From positions 1 through 41,798 of the forward strand of contig JAIBAP010000054.1 of assembly GCA_019695115.1 (NCBI GenBank): DNA of 41,798 bases. The letters are read 5' to 3'. Shown one piece after another: positions 9,642-20,819 of the stretch. The first letter of the stretch is position 1, and each line of letters starts with the position of its first letter. The position numbers were made by a program, and so were the translations under genes. The notes under the pieces were generated by a model that searched no databases, was not told where the DNA came from, and saw only the letters and a program-made list of their open reading frames with translations. The stretch comes from Caldilineales bacterium. GTDB taxonomy: Bacteria; Chloroflexota; Anaerolineae; J102.

Positions 9642-9690
9642 GAAACGATTCGTGAAATTCGTCTATTCGTGAAATTCGTGAGAGAAAAAC
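9642..9690. repeat. ATTCGTGAAATTCGT short repeat in aspS leader
   Basis: Two and a half copies of ATTCGTGAAATTCGT-type words lie directly in front of the aspS ATG (minus-strand sense ATTTCACGAAT). It belongs to the class of start-codon-abutting arrays and has no ribosome-binding site. Confidence 0.65.
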
Positions 9691-9853
9691 AGAACAAAAA
9701 AAGAGACCGCTGGCCGCGGCCCTTGTGCCCACGATTATAGCCGCCCCTTGTCCTGCGCGCAAACGATGGTATAATCTCCCAGGCACACGAACTCTTCCCC
9801 GCCGGCCTTGCAGTCACCGGCGCCCGCCCTGCATTCCCCCCGAAGGAAAGGCC

Positions 9854-12800
9854 ATGACTCGGCGTTCATTCGAATCCGAATATCTCTACGGCATTCACGA
9901 CATCGGCGGCGAGCAGATCATGCTCGACAAGGGCATCCCCGGCTGGATGCTGGTCACCGAGAAATTGGGGAGCAACCCCAACGACCAGGGCGGCGTCAAC
10001 TACCGCCATCTCGCGGACAAGGGTTTGGGGGTGATGGTGCGTTTGAACAACGGCTACGAGGAAGATGGCACCCTGCCCCCTGAAGCTCGCTACGCCGACT
10101 TCGCCCAACGCTGCGCCAATTTCGTCCGCAACTCCGACGGCGCCCACATCTGGATCATCGGCAACGAGCCGAACTATGCCATCGAGTGGCCCGGCGCCCG
10201 CTGGGACTGGAACACCGTGCAACCGGTCAGCCCCGACAAGGCCGGCGAGCCGATCACGCCGCAACGCTACGCCCGATGCTACGTCCTCGTGCGCAAGGCC
10301 ATCAAGTCCCTGCCCGGCCGCGCCGACGACCTGGTGCTGCCGGCGGCGGTGGCGCCGTGGAACGCCATGACCAAATACCCCGGCAACGAAAAGGGCGACT
10401 GGGTCAAATACTTTGTCGATATGCTGGGCGCCATCGGCGCCGACAACCTCGACGGCATCACCCTCCACACCTACACCCACGGCCAGAGCGAAGACCAGAT
10501 CTGGGCCGAAGACAAACAGGACGCCGAGGGCTACAGGCATCTGCGCAAAACCTTTCGCACCTACCGCGATTTCATCGACGCCCTGCCGGCCGCCATGCGC
10601 CAGCTGCCGCTCTACATCACCGAGATCAACCCGCACCCCACCTGGGAAGACCGCAACACCCGTTGGGTGCAGCGAGCCTACGGCGAAATCGACTACTGGA
10701 ACAAGAACAACTCCCAGAAAATCCGCTCCGTCATCCTCTTCCGTTGGACCAAATCCGACCAGCGTTGGGGCTTCGAGGGCAAAAACGGGGTGATCGACGA
10801 CTTCCGCCAGGCCCTGGACTATCGCTACAAATGGGAGGTGGGCGCGGCCCCCGAACCGGAAAAACCGGTCGTCGACACCCCCTACCGGGCCGAAATCACC
10901 TGGAAGCAGGCGCCGGGCAAGGGACAGTCCGGCCAGCAGACGCCCGTCATCGTGGCCGTGCGCAACACCGGCAGCCGGGAATGGCCTTCCGGCGGCGGCA
11001 ATCCCGTCCGCCTGGGCTACCACTGGTACACCCCCGCCGGCGCGCCCGTGAGCGATGTGGCCGATAACCGCGTCTTCCTGCCCCGAAACCTGAAGACCGG
11101 CGAAAGCGCCGACCTCACCCTCCCCCTGGGCATGCCCGGCCAACCGGGAAGCTACACCCTCGACCTGGACATGGTGCACGAAGGCATCACCTGGTTCGCC
11201 GACGCCGGCAGCCAGGTCTTGCGCAGCACGGTTGCCGTCGAGGGCGCGCCCTTGCCGGCCGAACAGTACTTCGAGATCAGCAAAGTCTGGGTGCGGGGCG
11301 TTTTTCTCGACTTCTTCCGGCGCTACGGGCTTGACATCTGCGGCTATCCCATCACCGAGCAGTTCACCGAAAACGGTATGGCCGTGCAATACTTCCAGCG
11401 CCTGGCCCTGGAAGAATACGAGAAAGGCAAAGTGCGGCTGCGGCTGACGGCCAGCCAGGCCTGGGAAGCCGACAAGAAACTGGCCGCCCTCCAACAGCAG
11501 GTCGCCGTGCTCACGCAGCGGCTGCAACAGGGCGGCGGCGCCGCGCCCCGGCCGCCAATCCAGGATGTGATCGCCCAGTTGCCGCGCGACCCGGCCGGCC
11601 TCCTGCCCCGCGCCGACGAGCAGACCAAATACATCATCATCCACCACACCGGCATCCCTGGCGGCGTCTCGGTGCAGCGCGTGGCCCAGGTCTACCGCCA
11701 GAAGAACTGGCCCGCCATCACCGGCCATTTTTATGTCGATTACGATGGCGCCCTCCTCCAAACCGGCGCCCTGACCGAAGCGGTGAGCAACGCCGGCTGG
11801 GCGCAGGAAGGCATCAACATCCTGGTGGCGGGCAATTTCACCGACGCCACGCCCTCCCCGGCCCAACTCGACTCTCTGGCCGCCCTCTGCGCCTGGCTGC
11901 TCGATAGCCACAACCTGGAGACGGCGGCCGTGCGCGGGCTGGGCGAGGGCTTCTCGCCCACGCAATCGCCGGGCAAACAGTGGCTGAACGGCCAACGCTG
12001 GAAGGAAATGCTGGTGCAGCGCATCGAGCCGCTGCGCGGAAGCGGCGGTGCGGTTGGCCCCGGCCCGGACGAAGGCGCCCTGGCCGCCCTTCGCCAGCAG
12101 ATCGAGCAGGCGCGCCAGGAAAGCGAAAGCCTGCGCCGGCAGGTCGCCCAGATCACGGCCGAGCGCGACCAATTCTCTGGCCAGGCAACCGCGCTCGGCG
12201 GCCAGGTCGCCGCCCTCAGCAGCCAGGCCGCCTCCCTCCAAACCGAGATCACGGCCCTGCGCCAGGCCCTGGCCCAGGCGACGAAGACCGTCGTCGCCCA
12301 ACCGACCGTGCGCGATGTCATCGGCCAGTTGCCGCGCGACGCCAGCAAGATGTTCAAGCGCAGCACCGCCGACATCCAATACATCGTCCTCAACCACACG
12401 GCCGTGCCGGCCAGCGTCGGCATCGACCGCGTGGCCAAGGCCCATCGGGCGCGCTGGCCGGCCTTCGTCTCGCAGTTCTTCGTCGATGGCGAGGGCGCCA
12501 TCTTGCAAACCAACCCCATCGATGAGGTGGTGGACGACAAACAGCCCTGGCTGTTCCACGGCATCAACATCCATGTCGCCGGCAACTTCAACGACGCCGT
12601 CCCCGCGCCTGCCCAACTCGATGCCCTCGCCGCCCTGGTCGCCTGGCTCCAGCAGACCTACGACGTTCCATCCGAAAACGTGAAGGGCGTGCGCGAGTTC
12701 ATCGTCACGCAGTCGCCGGGCGAGCAGTGGCAGGCGGGCAGCAACTGGAAGCAGATGCTGTTGGAGCGGGTGGAGGCCGTGCGGGCCGCCGCCCAGCCGG

Positions 12801-14266
12801 GTGGCGCCCAACCGGGCGGGGGAGCCGGGGCCGGGAGCGAGGTCATCCAGACCTTGCGCCAGCAGATCGCCACCCTGCAGACCCAGAACCGCGACCTGGC
12901 AGCCCAATTGGCGACTGCCCGCTCGCAATTGCAGACCCTCCCCGCCGAAAACCAGCAGTTGCGACAGCAGATCGGCCAGCTCCAGGCCCAGGTGCAGGAC
13001 CTGACGCAGAAGTTGGAGGCCGCCAACAACCAGCTCAAGACCCTCCCCGCCGAAAACCAGACCCTCAAAGCCCAGGTCGCCCAACTGCAAACCCAGAACA
13101 AGGACCTGGCCCAACAATTGGCGACGGCCAAAGCGCAGCTGGACAAACTCCCCGCCGACAGCCAGGCCCTGCGCCAGCAGATCGGCCAACTCCAGACCCA
13201 GGTGCAGACACTCGGCCAGCAGTTGTCCGCCGCCCAGACCGAGGCCCAGACCCTGCGCACACAGGCCGACGGGTTGCGGCAACAGGCAAGCGCTTTGCAG
13301 GCCGAGAAACAGACGCTGCAAACCCAGCGCGACCAGCTCAACCAGACCATCGCCGGCCTCAACAGCACGGTGGCGGCGTTGCGGCAAGAAAATGACCAGC
13401 TGCGCACCCAGCCGCATCCCGACGCCCCGGCCATCGTGCCCCAACCGGCCATGCAAGAGCTGGTGGACAAGCTGCCCAAACACCCCACCAATCGCTATCC
13501 CGCCCGCACGCTGGATCAGATCACCCACATCGCCATCCATCACAGCGCCGCGCCCGCCAACATCCCGCCCGAACGCATCGCCCAGTACCACGTCACCAAT
13601 CCCCAGCATCAGTGGCCGGGCATCGGCTACCATTATTACGTTGGCCCGGACGGGACCATCTACCACACCCAAGACCTGGCCCTGGTCTCGAACCACGTCT
13701 ACAAGAACAACGCCTACACGGTGGGGATCTGCGTGGCGGGCGATTTCACCGAGGTCGCGCCCACCCCGGCCCAGATCGACGCCGCCGCCCGCCTGACCGC
13801 CTGGCTGATGCAGGAGCTAAAGATTCCGCTCGGCAACATCTGGGGCCACAAAGAGTTCCCGCACAACGTCACCGCCTGCCCCGGCCGGCAGTGGACAGAC
13901 GGCCAGAAATGGAAGGAAGGCCTGTTCGATCAGATTGCCCGCGCCCGCGGCGAAGCCGGCGTCCACCCGCTCAACCACTATTTGCTCTTCTGGCAGAAGC
14001 AGGATGCCTGGGCGCAGCAGGATTGGGCCGGAGCGATGAACTATATCGCCCGCTTCCGCCCCACGGCCGGCTTCTCGCTCGATGACGCCCGCCAGGCCGA
14101 GTATGTGACCATCGTTGGCGGCGTCGCCGGGGTCAGCCAGCAGGCCGAGGACGAGTTGCGCGGCGCCGGCGCGAAGGTCGAGCGGCTGGCAGGCAAGGAT
14201 TTCGCCGAGACCAAGGCGCTGCTCGATGGCCTGGCGCAAGCGGGCAAGCGCTTCGCCACCCTGTGA
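9854..14266 (+). CDS. Multidomain protein: GH-like TIM barrel plus three PGRP/amidase-2 domains
   Basis: A 1470-aa protein. Residues 1-330 resemble a clan-A glycoside hydrolase barrel, with GNEPN (Glu105) and ITEIN (Glu257) as likely acid/base and nucleophile. About 350-465 is an Ig-like domain and 470-545 an LGFP-like segment ([14 protein letters not shown]). Three peptidoglycan-recognition/amidase domains lie at about 566-725, 816-980 and 1196-1365, separated by Gln-rich coiled coils, the longest at about 995-1190. The third has His1229/1230, His1332 and Cys1342, the zinc-ligand set of amidase-2. The first two carry Leu or Val for the second His and Ser for the Cys, so they look catalytically dead. 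The C-terminus resembles a cell-wall-binding repeat ([15 protein letters not shown]). No signal peptide is visible. The start is chosen for GAAGGAAAGG just upstream. Confidence 0.85.
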   Translation: MTRRSFESEYLYGIHDIGGEQIMLDKGIPGWMLVTEKLGSNPNDQGGVNYRHLADKGLGVMVRLNNGYEEDGTLPPEARYADFAQRCANFVRNSDGAHIWIIGNEPNYAIEWPGARWDWNTVQPVSPDKAGEPITPQRYARCYVLVRKAIKSLPGRADDLVLPAAVAPWNAMTKYPGNEKGDWVKYFVDMLGAIGADNLDGITLHTYTHGQSEDQIWAEDKQDAEGYRHLRKTFRTYRDFIDALPAAMRQLPLYITEINPHPTWEDRNTRWVQRAYGEIDYWNKNNSQKIRSVILFRWTKSDQRWGFEGKNGVIDDFRQALDYRYKWEVGAAPEPEKPVVDTPYRAEITWKQAPGKGQSGQQTPVIVAVRNTGSREWPSGGGNPVRLGYHWYTPAGAPVSDVADNRVFLPRNLKTGESADLTLPLGMPGQPGSYTLDLDMVHEGITWFADAGSQVLRSTVAVEGAPLPAEQYFEISKVWVRGVFLDFFRRYGLDICGYPITEQFTENGMAVQYFQRLALEEYEKGKVRLRLTASQAWEADKKLAALQQQVAVLTQRLQQGGGAAPRPPIQDVIAQLPRDPAGLLPRADEQTKYIIIHHTGIPGGVSVQRVAQVYRQKNWPAITGHFYVDYDGALLQTGALTEAVSNAGWAQEGINILVAGNFTDATPSPAQLDSLAALCAWLLDSHNLETAAVRGLGEGFSPTQSPGKQWLNGQRWKEMLVQRIEPLRGSGGAVGPGPDEGALAALRQQIEQARQESESLRRQVAQITAERDQFSGQATALGGQVAALSSQAASLQTEITALRQALAQATKTVVAQPTVRDVIGQLPRDASKMFKRSTADIQYIVLNHTAVPASVGIDRVAKAHRARWPAFVSQFFVDGEGAILQTNPIDEVVDDKQPWLFHGINIHVAGNFNDAVPAPAQLDALAALVAWLQQTYDVPSENVKGVREFIVTQSPGEQWQAGSNWKQMLLERVEAVRAAAQPGGAQPGGGAGAGSEVIQTLRQQIATLQTQNRDLAAQLATARSQLQTLPAENQQLRQQIGQLQAQVQDLTQKLEAANNQLKTLPAENQTLKAQVAQLQTQNKDLAQQLATAKAQLDKLPADSQALRQQIGQLQTQVQTLGQQLSAAQTEAQTLRTQADGLRQQASALQAEKQTLQTQRDQLNQTIAGLNSTVAALRQENDQLRTQPHPDAPAIVPQPAMQELVDKLPKHPTNRYPARTLDQITHIAIHHSAAPANIPPERIAQYHVTNPQHQWPGIGYHYYVGPDGTIYHTQDLALVSNHVYKNNAYTVGICVAGDFTEVAPTPAQIDAAARLTAWLMQELKIPLGNIWGHKEFPHNVTACPGRQWTDGQKWKEGLFDQIARARGEAGVHPLNHYLLFWQKQDAWAQQDWAGAMNYIARFRPTAGFSLDDARQAEYVTIVGGVAGVSQQAEDELRGAGAKVERLAGKDFAETKALLDGLAQAGKRFATL

Positions 14267-14275
14267 ACCATCCCC

Positions 14276-14541
14276 TTTCCATCCGCGTTCCTCCGCGTTC
14301 ATCCGCGTACCCTTTCCTCTCCTCCTGCCTTTCCATCCGCGTTCCTCCGCGTTCATCCGCGTACCCTTTCCTCTCCTCCTGCCTTTCCATCCGCGTTCCT
14401 CCGCGTTCATCCGCGTACCCTTTCCTCTCCTCCTGCCTTTCCATCCGCGTTCCTCCGCGTCCATCCGCGTACCCATTCCACTCCTCCTGCCTTTCCATCC
14501 GCGTTCCTCCGCGTTCATCCGCGTACCCTTTCCTCTCCGCG
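14276..14541. repeat. 54-bp tandem repeat, about five copies
   Basis: Unit built of decamers CATCCGCGTT, CCTCCGCGTT and CATCCGCGTA followed by CCCTTTCCTCTCCTCCTGCC. The copies are nearly identical, the fourth differing by a few bases. The array fills the gap between the PGRP protein stop and the scpA start. It is not a CRISPR: there are no spacers. The decamers recur at 18451-18480 and 20889-20925. Confidence 0.9.
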
Positions 14542-14548
14542 TACCCCA

Positions 14549-15340
14549 ATGAAGTCGCCCTTCCGGCTCAACCCGGCCGATGATTATGTACTCCGGCTGG
14601 ATGTAGGCGAAGACGAGCCGTTCGAAGGCCCGCTCGACCTCCTCCTCCATCTGATCGAGCACGAAGAACTACCGATCACGGCCATCAGCCTGACCCAGGT
14701 GACGGGGCAATACCTGGCCTATCTGGCCACGCTCGAACAGCGCAAACCCGAAGGCATCGCCGATTTCCTGGTCATGGCGGCGCGGCTGCTTTACATCAAG
14801 TCGGCGGCCCTGCTGCCCCGCCCCGCCGACGAAAGCGACGAGGACGACGGCGAGGACCCGGCCGAGGCCCTGGCCCGGCAATTGCGCGAATACAAGCTGT
14901 TCAAGCAGAAGGCGGAGATGCTGCTGGACCGCGAGGTCAGCGGCCAGCGCGCCTACGTCCGTCTGGCCCCGCCGCCCAAGCTGGAAAAACGCCTGGCCCC
15001 CGGCGGCATGCAGGTGCAGGCGCTGCTCCTGGCCGTATACGAGGTGTTGCGCGACTACGAGGCCCCCCCGCCGCCGGTCGCAGGCATCACGCCTCATCAG
15101 GTCACCGTCCAGGACAAGATGGCGGCGCTGACCACACAGTTGCAGGGCCAGAAAGTGGTGCGTTTTCGCCAATTCCTGGGCCAGTCGCATTCCCGCGTCG
15201 AGATCGTGGTCAGCCTGCTGGCCGTGCTGGAACTGCTCAAGCGCCGCCTGGTGCGGGTCGAGCAGCCGACGCCGTTTGGGGATATTTTGATCGAGGCGTT
15301 GGCGGCGAGCGAAGACCCTAAAGGTCTGGGAGACCTTTAG
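14549..15340 (+). CDS. scpA: Segregation and condensation protein A
   Basis: ScpA is the kleisin subunit that bridges the SMC heads in bacterial condensin. The 263-aa length and the N-terminal FEGPLDLLLHLIEHEELPI signature are diagnostic. LVMAARLLYIKSAALLP follows, then an acidic linker (DESDEDDGEDPAEAL) and a C-terminal winged-helix region (VSLLAVLELLKRRLVRVEQ). The ATG at 14549 has no Shine-Dalgarno and stands 7 nt behind the 54-bp repeat array. The stop codon and last residues (EDPKGLGDL) are encoded by the first of two palindromic repeats, so the repeat supplies the C-terminus. No scpB is seen next to it. Confidence 0.95.
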   Translation: MKSPFRLNPADDYVLRLDVGEDEPFEGPLDLLLHLIEHEELPITAISLTQVTGQYLAYLATLEQRKPEGIADFLVMAARLLYIKSAALLPRPADESDEDDGEDPAEALARQLREYKLFKQKAEMLLDREVSGQRAYVRLAPPPKLEKRLAPGGMQVQALLLAVYEVLRDYEAPPPPVAGITPHQVTVQDKMAALTTQLQGQKVVRFRQFLGQSHSRVEIVVSLLAVLELLKRRLVRVEQPTPFGDILIEALAASEDPKGLGDL

Positions 15341-15397
15341 GGTCTAGGCGTTGGCGGCAAGCGAAGACCCCAAAGGTCTGGGAGACCTTTAGGGTCT
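15313..15397. repeat. Two tandem palindromes spanning two stop codons
   Basis: Copy 1 (15313-15345): AGACCCTAAAGGTCT, GGG, AGACCTTTAGGGTCT, a perfect 15-bp hairpin. Copy 2 (15365-15397) has one mismatch. They belong to a 52-bp direct duplication that includes the preceding GGCGTTGGCGGCRAGCGA, i.e. part of the scpA 3' end. The scpA stop lies in copy 1 and the stop of the convergent ATPase gene (15389-15391) in copy 2. The hairpins probably act as a two-sided terminator, though no long T tract follows. Confidence 0.9.
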
Positions 15398-16792
15398 TGG
15401 TCCTGCGAGCGTCACATCTTCGGGCGTGAACAAGTGGATGTTCTCCTCATCCATCCCTGCTGTCTCGATCTGGCCCAGGTTGCGGGCGAAAAAGGCATAG
15501 TGCACATCCCAGCGGGCAGTGTCGCCCCGCAGCCATAGGAGGCCCTTTTCCATCAACGCCTTGAGGTCGGCTGTTGTAACCGGTGTGCTGCGCCAGCGCG
15601 CCTCGCCGAACACCACACGATGATCGGCTCGATTCACGCCCACCAGGTCGACCTGCGCCCCCCGCGCCCACCACGACCCCACCTCCTGCACCGAAAAGGG
15701 GATCTGCCCCCTGCCAGAAGCCGTGAGCAAGTGCTGGCGGGCGAGCGATTCCCACACCGGCGCCACGATGTACGGCAAGTTGTTGCGGATCTCGCTCAAG
15801 GTCTCGTCCTGTCGCTGGCCGATCTCCAGCAGCGCCCGGTGGGGTGCGATCCATCGGTGCCAGAAACGCAGAAAGGGATCGAGGATGTGGTAGGCGCCCA
15901 GCCGGCCGTCCTCACGCTCTCGGTTCAACGGCAAGCGGTGCTCGACCAGCCCATTCGTCACCAGGTCGTTCAAATAGTGTTGGAGCGAAGCCAACGTCAG
16001 GTTGGCAGCCGCGGCAGCATCCTGACGGCGGTGATGGCCGGCCGCCAGAGCCGCCAGGACGCGGCCATAGGCATCCACCTCGCCTTTCAATTCCTCGTGC
16101 AGCAGCAGCCGCACCTCGCTAAACAGCCCGCCGGACGGATCGAGGATCTCACGGCCGATATTGCGCATCAGCGAGAGTTCCGGGGCGAAGGACAACAGGT
16201 TGCGAGGCATCCCGCCTAACACGGCATAGGTCTCGATCAGTTGCTCGGCATCCAGGTCGGGAAAGAAGGCCGCAAGGTCGGAGGGTTGCAGGGGCATCAA
16301 CTCGTAGGCCCAGGTGTGGCGACGATAGAGCGGCGCCGAGCCATCCAGGATTTCCCGCCGCACCACGCTGAAGGTGGAGCCGGTGAGACACAGGAACAGC
16401 CGGGTGTGCTGCAACACCGTATCCCAGGCGCGCTGGAGCAGGGTCGAAAAGCCTGGCACCGAATCGGCCAGATAGGGGTACTCGTCGATCACGACCACGA
16501 AGCGCTGCTCGCCGGCCAACTCGGCCAGGGCAAACAGGGCGCTGTCCCAATTGGCGAAGGTGCGTTCGGGCTGACCCAACGCAGCCGCCAGTTGCCGCCC
16601 GAACTCGTGCAGCAGCGCCTGGCCAGGAAGTCGGGCGGCAAAGAAGTACAGGTGCGGCTTTTCGCGGCACCATTCGTAGATCAGGCTGCTCTTGCCCACC
16701 CGCCGCCGGCCGTAGAGGACGGCAAATTCGGCCCCTGGCCGGGCGTAGCGGCTTTCCAGATAGCCCAACTCGCGTTGGCGATTGCGAAACAT
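15389..16792 (-). CDS. AAA-type ATPase with C-terminal DUF234/nuclease-like domain
   Basis: A 467-aa protein. The Walker A motif GRRRVGKSS is at residues 28-36 and Walker B FVVVIDEYPYL near 113-123. A winged-helix part follows, then a C-terminal segment DLVGVNRADHRVVFGEARW whose D...E.RW pattern fits the restriction-endonuclease-like fold of DUF234. This is the layout of the archaeal-type ATPase/DUF234 family, widespread in Archaea and some bacteria and of unknown cellular role. The start at 16792 (MFRNRQRELG) is chosen because GAGAGGG lies 6 nt upstream. The longer frame to 16867 would include the promoter. It converges on scpA and diverges from the 124-aa gene. Confidence 0.85.
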   Translation of the reverse strand: MFRNRQRELGYLESRYARPGAEFAVLYGRRRVGKSSLIYEWCREKPHLYFFAARLPGQALLHEFGRQLAAALGQPERTFANWDSALFALAELAGEQRFVVVIDEYPYLADSVPGFSTLLQRAWDTVLQHTRLFLCLTGSTFSVVRREILDGSAPLYRRHTWAYELMPLQPSDLAAFFPDLDAEQLIETYAVLGGMPRNLLSFAPELSLMRNIGREILDPSGGLFSEVRLLLHEELKGEVDAYGRVLAALAAGHHRRQDAAAAANLTLASLQHYLNDLVTNGLVEHRLPLNREREDGRLGAYHILDPFLRFWHRWIAPHRALLEIGQRQDETLSEIRNNLPYIVAPVWESLARQHLLTASGRGQIPFSVQEVGSWWARGAQVDLVGVNRADHRVVFGEARWRSTPVTTADLKALMEKGLLWLRGDTARWDVHYAFFARNLGQIETAGMDEENIHLFTPEDVTLAGPRP

Positions 16793-16810
16793 GGCGTCCC
16801 TCTCGATCAG

Positions 16811-16867
16811 AGTGTATCTCAGTAGGATAGTCTGCGCGAGTGTATCATGGTAGGATAGACTTGTCAA
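16811..16867 (-). promoter_or_regulatory. ATPase gene promoter with two direct repeats
   Basis: On the minus strand TTGACA (16867-16862), a 17-bp spacer and TACACT (16844-16839) form a good promoter with a start near 16832. Two 20-bp direct repeats matching at 17 of 20 positions, AGTGTATCTCAGTAGGATAG (16811-16830) and AGTGTATCATGGTAGGATAG (16839-16858), cover the -10/spacer and the start site. They are candidate operator sites. Confidence 0.6.
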
Positions 16868-16958
16868 TGGAGGTTCGGGGGCGCAAATCCCCGATTTGAC
16901 ATCGCCCCGTCTTGCTTGCAGACTACACGTAGCTCAATCGGACTGCAAGGAGGTTGAC

Positions 16959-17333
16959 ATGGAAATCATCACCAGCGACCTGGCCCCCATCCGCGCCCGC
17001 TACATGCGCGACCCACTTCCCGTCCGCCTGGGCGGCCTGGCTGCGGACATGGCCCGCATTGCCTCGTTCTCTTACAACCCGGCCAACCTGCCGGCCGTGG
17101 CGTCCTCGATGCGCGAGGCGGCGCATTTCATCGAATGGTGCGCGCCCGACTGCGACCTGGAAACGCAGATCGTACTCTTGGAATTGCAGCGCGGGCTGGC
17201 AGGTTGGCGAGCACATCTGGCGGCGCGCTTTCCCGAAGCAGCCTGGCGCCAACAGATCGCCAGCAGTGCCCAGGGCTGGAGCGAACGTGTGCTGGGAATG
17301 AGCGGGTTGTTGGCAGAGCCGCCATTGGCATAG
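16959..17333 (+). CDS. Hypothetical protein, 124 aa
   Basis: A soluble, mostly helical protein starting MEIITSDLAPIRARYMRD. The first third contains LGGLAADMARIASFS. The middle has FIEWCAPDCDLETQ, with two cysteines four residues apart, and the C-terminal part is amphipathic helix (LELQRGLAGWRAHLAARF). I do not recognise a family. AGGAGGT 5 nt upstream makes the start secure. A TTGACA at 16896-16901 might be its -35 element but no good -10 follows. It is divergent from the ATPase gene and might share its regulatory region; function unknown. Confidence 0.7.
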   Translation: MEIITSDLAPIRARYMRDPLPVRLGGLAADMARIASFSYNPANLPAVASSMREAAHFIEWCAPDCDLETQIVLLELQRGLAGWRAHLAARFPEAAWRQQIASSAQGWSERVLGMSGLLAEPPLA

Positions 17334-17351
17334 TCATTCACGCGCCCCCGT

Positions 17352-18473
17352 TTAGTGCCCATCCACCGCGTACAGCCCCACCACCACCGCCGCCCGCCTT
17401 TCCCACCTCTGCCCCCTGGCCCCCTCCCACGCCGCCCGGCCCCACGCCCGGCGCATCTCCGGCTGCAACAACAGCTGCGCGCAGACCCGCACCAGCCCCT
17501 CATCGTCCCCTGCCGCCACCGGCGCCCCGGCCTCGCTCGTCAGCGCCGCATACTCCCCCACCTCCTCCGTCACGGCCGGCAACCCCTGCGCCAGACAATC
17601 CAGCAGCCGGGCCGGGCTTTTTGCCCGCGTGCGGGCATCGTCGTTGACCGGGAACAGAGCCAGGGCCGAGCTGCGCAGCGCCGCCGTCAGCGCCTCGCCC
17701 TCCAGCCAGCCCCACCGCTCGCTCTGCGCCAGATCGGGCGCGGCCGGCCAGTCGCCCACCACCCGCAGCCGGGCCTGGGGGACGGCCGCCAGGATGCCCG
17801 CCCACAGCTTGCGCAACCTGTCCGGGTCGAGGTCGTTCCCGCGCGTATAAACCAGCACCACCGGCGGGTTCGTCGCCACCGGCGCCGGGGCAGGAGCCAG
17901 ATCGAGACCGTTGGGCAGATAAAGAACGCCCTCGGCTGAGCCACGCGCCCGGATGGCCCGTTCCGCCAGCTCCCGCGACGCCACGCTGACGCCGTGCGCC
18001 CGGCGCAGCAGATAGCCTTCCTGCCGCTCGACCAGCCAGCGCCCCGGCCAACTGCGCCCGCCGCCCCACCCGGCCCCGCTTTCCAGGTCATCCTGGTCGA
18101 GGAACACCCTGGCCCCCGCCCGCCGCAGCCAGACCGCGCCGGCCAGCCCGGCATAGCCCAGCCCCTTGCTCACATGCACCACATCCGGCCGGAACGCACT
18201 CACCGCCGCCAGCAGCCGGCGCAGCAGCAACGGATCGGCCAGGGGGTGGGGGGCCGGGCCGAGGGGCGGGGCGATGACCTCCACCCCCCGCCAGCTCTCG
18301 ACCCGCCCCGCCTCATCCGGGCAATCCCAGGCCGGGATCAGAACCGCAACCGTGTGCCCTCGCTCGGCCAGCGCCGCCGCCAACGGCAACAGCCGCCGCG
18401 CCACCGTCTGCTTCTGGCCGCGCCCAAACGGCGCCACGAAAAGAATCCGCCATCCGCGTCCATCCGCGTTCAT
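17352..18473 (-). CDS. Glycosyltransferase family 4-like protein
   Basis: A 373-aa GT-B-type glycosyltransferase. The N-terminal half has WRILFVAPFGRGQKQTVARRLLPLA and DVVHVSKGLGYAGLAGAVWLRR, an acceptor-domain pattern. The second half has YLPNGLDL, VLVYTRGND, VVGDWPAAPDL and AKSPARLLDCLAQGLPAVTEEVGEY, the equivalent of the E-x7-E nucleotide-sugar region of family 4. The linkage made cannot be predicted. The ATG at 18473 lies inside a decameric repeat GCGGATGAAC; two further ATGs 10 and 20 nt downstream are out of frame. No Shine-Dalgarno is visible. It lies 22 nt behind the 3' end of glmS on the same strand. Confidence 0.85.
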   Translation of the reverse strand: MNADGRGWRILFVAPFGRGQKQTVARRLLPLAAALAERGHTVAVLIPAWDCPDEAGRVESWRGVEVIAPPLGPAPHPLADPLLLRRLLAAVSAFRPDVVHVSKGLGYAGLAGAVWLRRAGARVFLDQDDLESGAGWGGGRSWPGRWLVERQEGYLLRRAHGVSVASRELAERAIRARGSAEGVLYLPNGLDLAPAPAPVATNPPVVLVYTRGNDLDPDRLRKLWAGILAAVPQARLRVVGDWPAAPDLAQSERWGWLEGEALTAALRSSALALFPVNDDARTRAKSPARLLDCLAQGLPAVTEEVGEYAALTSEAGAPVAAGDDEGLVRVCAQLLLQPEMRRAWGRAAWEGARGQRWERRAAVVVGLYAVDGH

Positions 18474-18480
18474 CCGCGTA
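18451..18480. repeat. CATCCGCGTT decamers at the glycosyltransferase start
   Basis: Three decamers (CATCCGCGTC, CATCCGCGTT, CATCCGCGTA), the same words as in the 14276-14541 array. On the minus strand each carries an ATG, and the outermost one is the glycosyltransferase start codon. Confidence 0.8.
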
Positions 18481-18495
18481 CCGTAAACACGAACA

Positions 18496-20343
<1,848 letters not shown>

Positions 20344-20406
20344 AGTTCTTTCTCCGTTGGAGTGGGGATAGTGACCGGGCTTGGAGAGGCAGAACCTGCG
20401 AAGAAA

Positions 20407-20483
20407 CGTGAAACGTGAGGCGTGAAACGTGAGACGTGAAGTTCATCGAAGTGTGTTCACGTTTTACGTTTTACAATTCACGT
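20407..20483. repeat. Heptad words CGTGAAA/CGTGAGG in glmS leader
   Basis: Five in-phase 7-nt words at 20407-20441 (CGTGAAA, CGTGAGG and variants), then four words of TTCACGT/TTTACGT type at 20456-20483. Same family as 27746-27843 and 36401-36554. It lies in the transcribed glmS leader downstream of the ribozyme. Confidence 0.8.
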
Positions 20484-20559
20484 TGCACCAAGCCAGGCGC
20501 CAATATGGATTCCACCCTGCCAGGGCAGCCCGCGCCGGGACGCGCCGCGCGCATCCTTG

Positions 20560-20741
20560 TCTGCGGGTGTTTCGATTGTGAGAACCGACGTCCGGGTATG
20601 GCGACCCGGGGAGGCATCCGCCGAACCTTCGCTTTTCCCCGCCGGCCGGTCTGGGGCCGGGGGTTAGCCCACACTCGCGCATGGGAACCTCCACCTCGTC
20701 TGCTGCCGCCCAGCCCAAACACGGGCAGCAGCACAGGCGCT
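20560..20741 (-). ncRNA. glmS ribozyme (GlcN6P-activated self-cleaving riboswitch)
   Basis: The minus strand reads GAAGCGCCTG, a GC-rich hairpin with GCTGCTGCC and GGCGGCAGC arms, then ACGAGGTGGAGGTT. After an expanded stem region comes CGAAGGTTCGGCGGATGCC and TCCCCGGGTC, with a following CCGGGT/ACCCGG stem. These are the conserved core blocks of the glmS ribozyme (GCGCC cleavage site, GACGAGGUGGAGGUU, CGGCGGAUGCCUCCCGG) in the right order and directly upstream of glmS. Cleavage is expected between A (20741) and G (20740). The region between GGAGGTT and CGAAGG carries about 60 extra nt: a CCCATGC-GCGA-GTGTGGG hairpin and a CCCC..GGGG hairpin. The 3' boundary is approximate. Confidence 0.9.
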
Positions 20742-20819
20742 TCGTCGTTTCTGTTTTCGTCGTCTTCATGGTCGATAGGCAGGCTCCTTTGTGGCGTGGG
20801 TGCAAACAGCAAGGGTGAG

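Noticed and set aside
9866-13696. A 1276-codon minus-strand open frame antisense to the PGRP protein
   Set aside because: It is the GC-biased shadow of the plus-strand gene. The plus frame has recognisable domains and a ribosome-binding site; the antisense frame has neither.
14276-14541. Possible CRISPR array
   Set aside because: The unit is contiguous 54-bp tandem DNA without unique spacers, and no cas gene is in the window.
20464-20805. A 113-codon Cys-rich minus-strand frame (MKTTKTETTKR) with an AGGAG upstream
   Set aside because: It runs straight through the conserved core of the glmS ribozyme, which fully explains the sequence. The peptide has no protein-like pattern.
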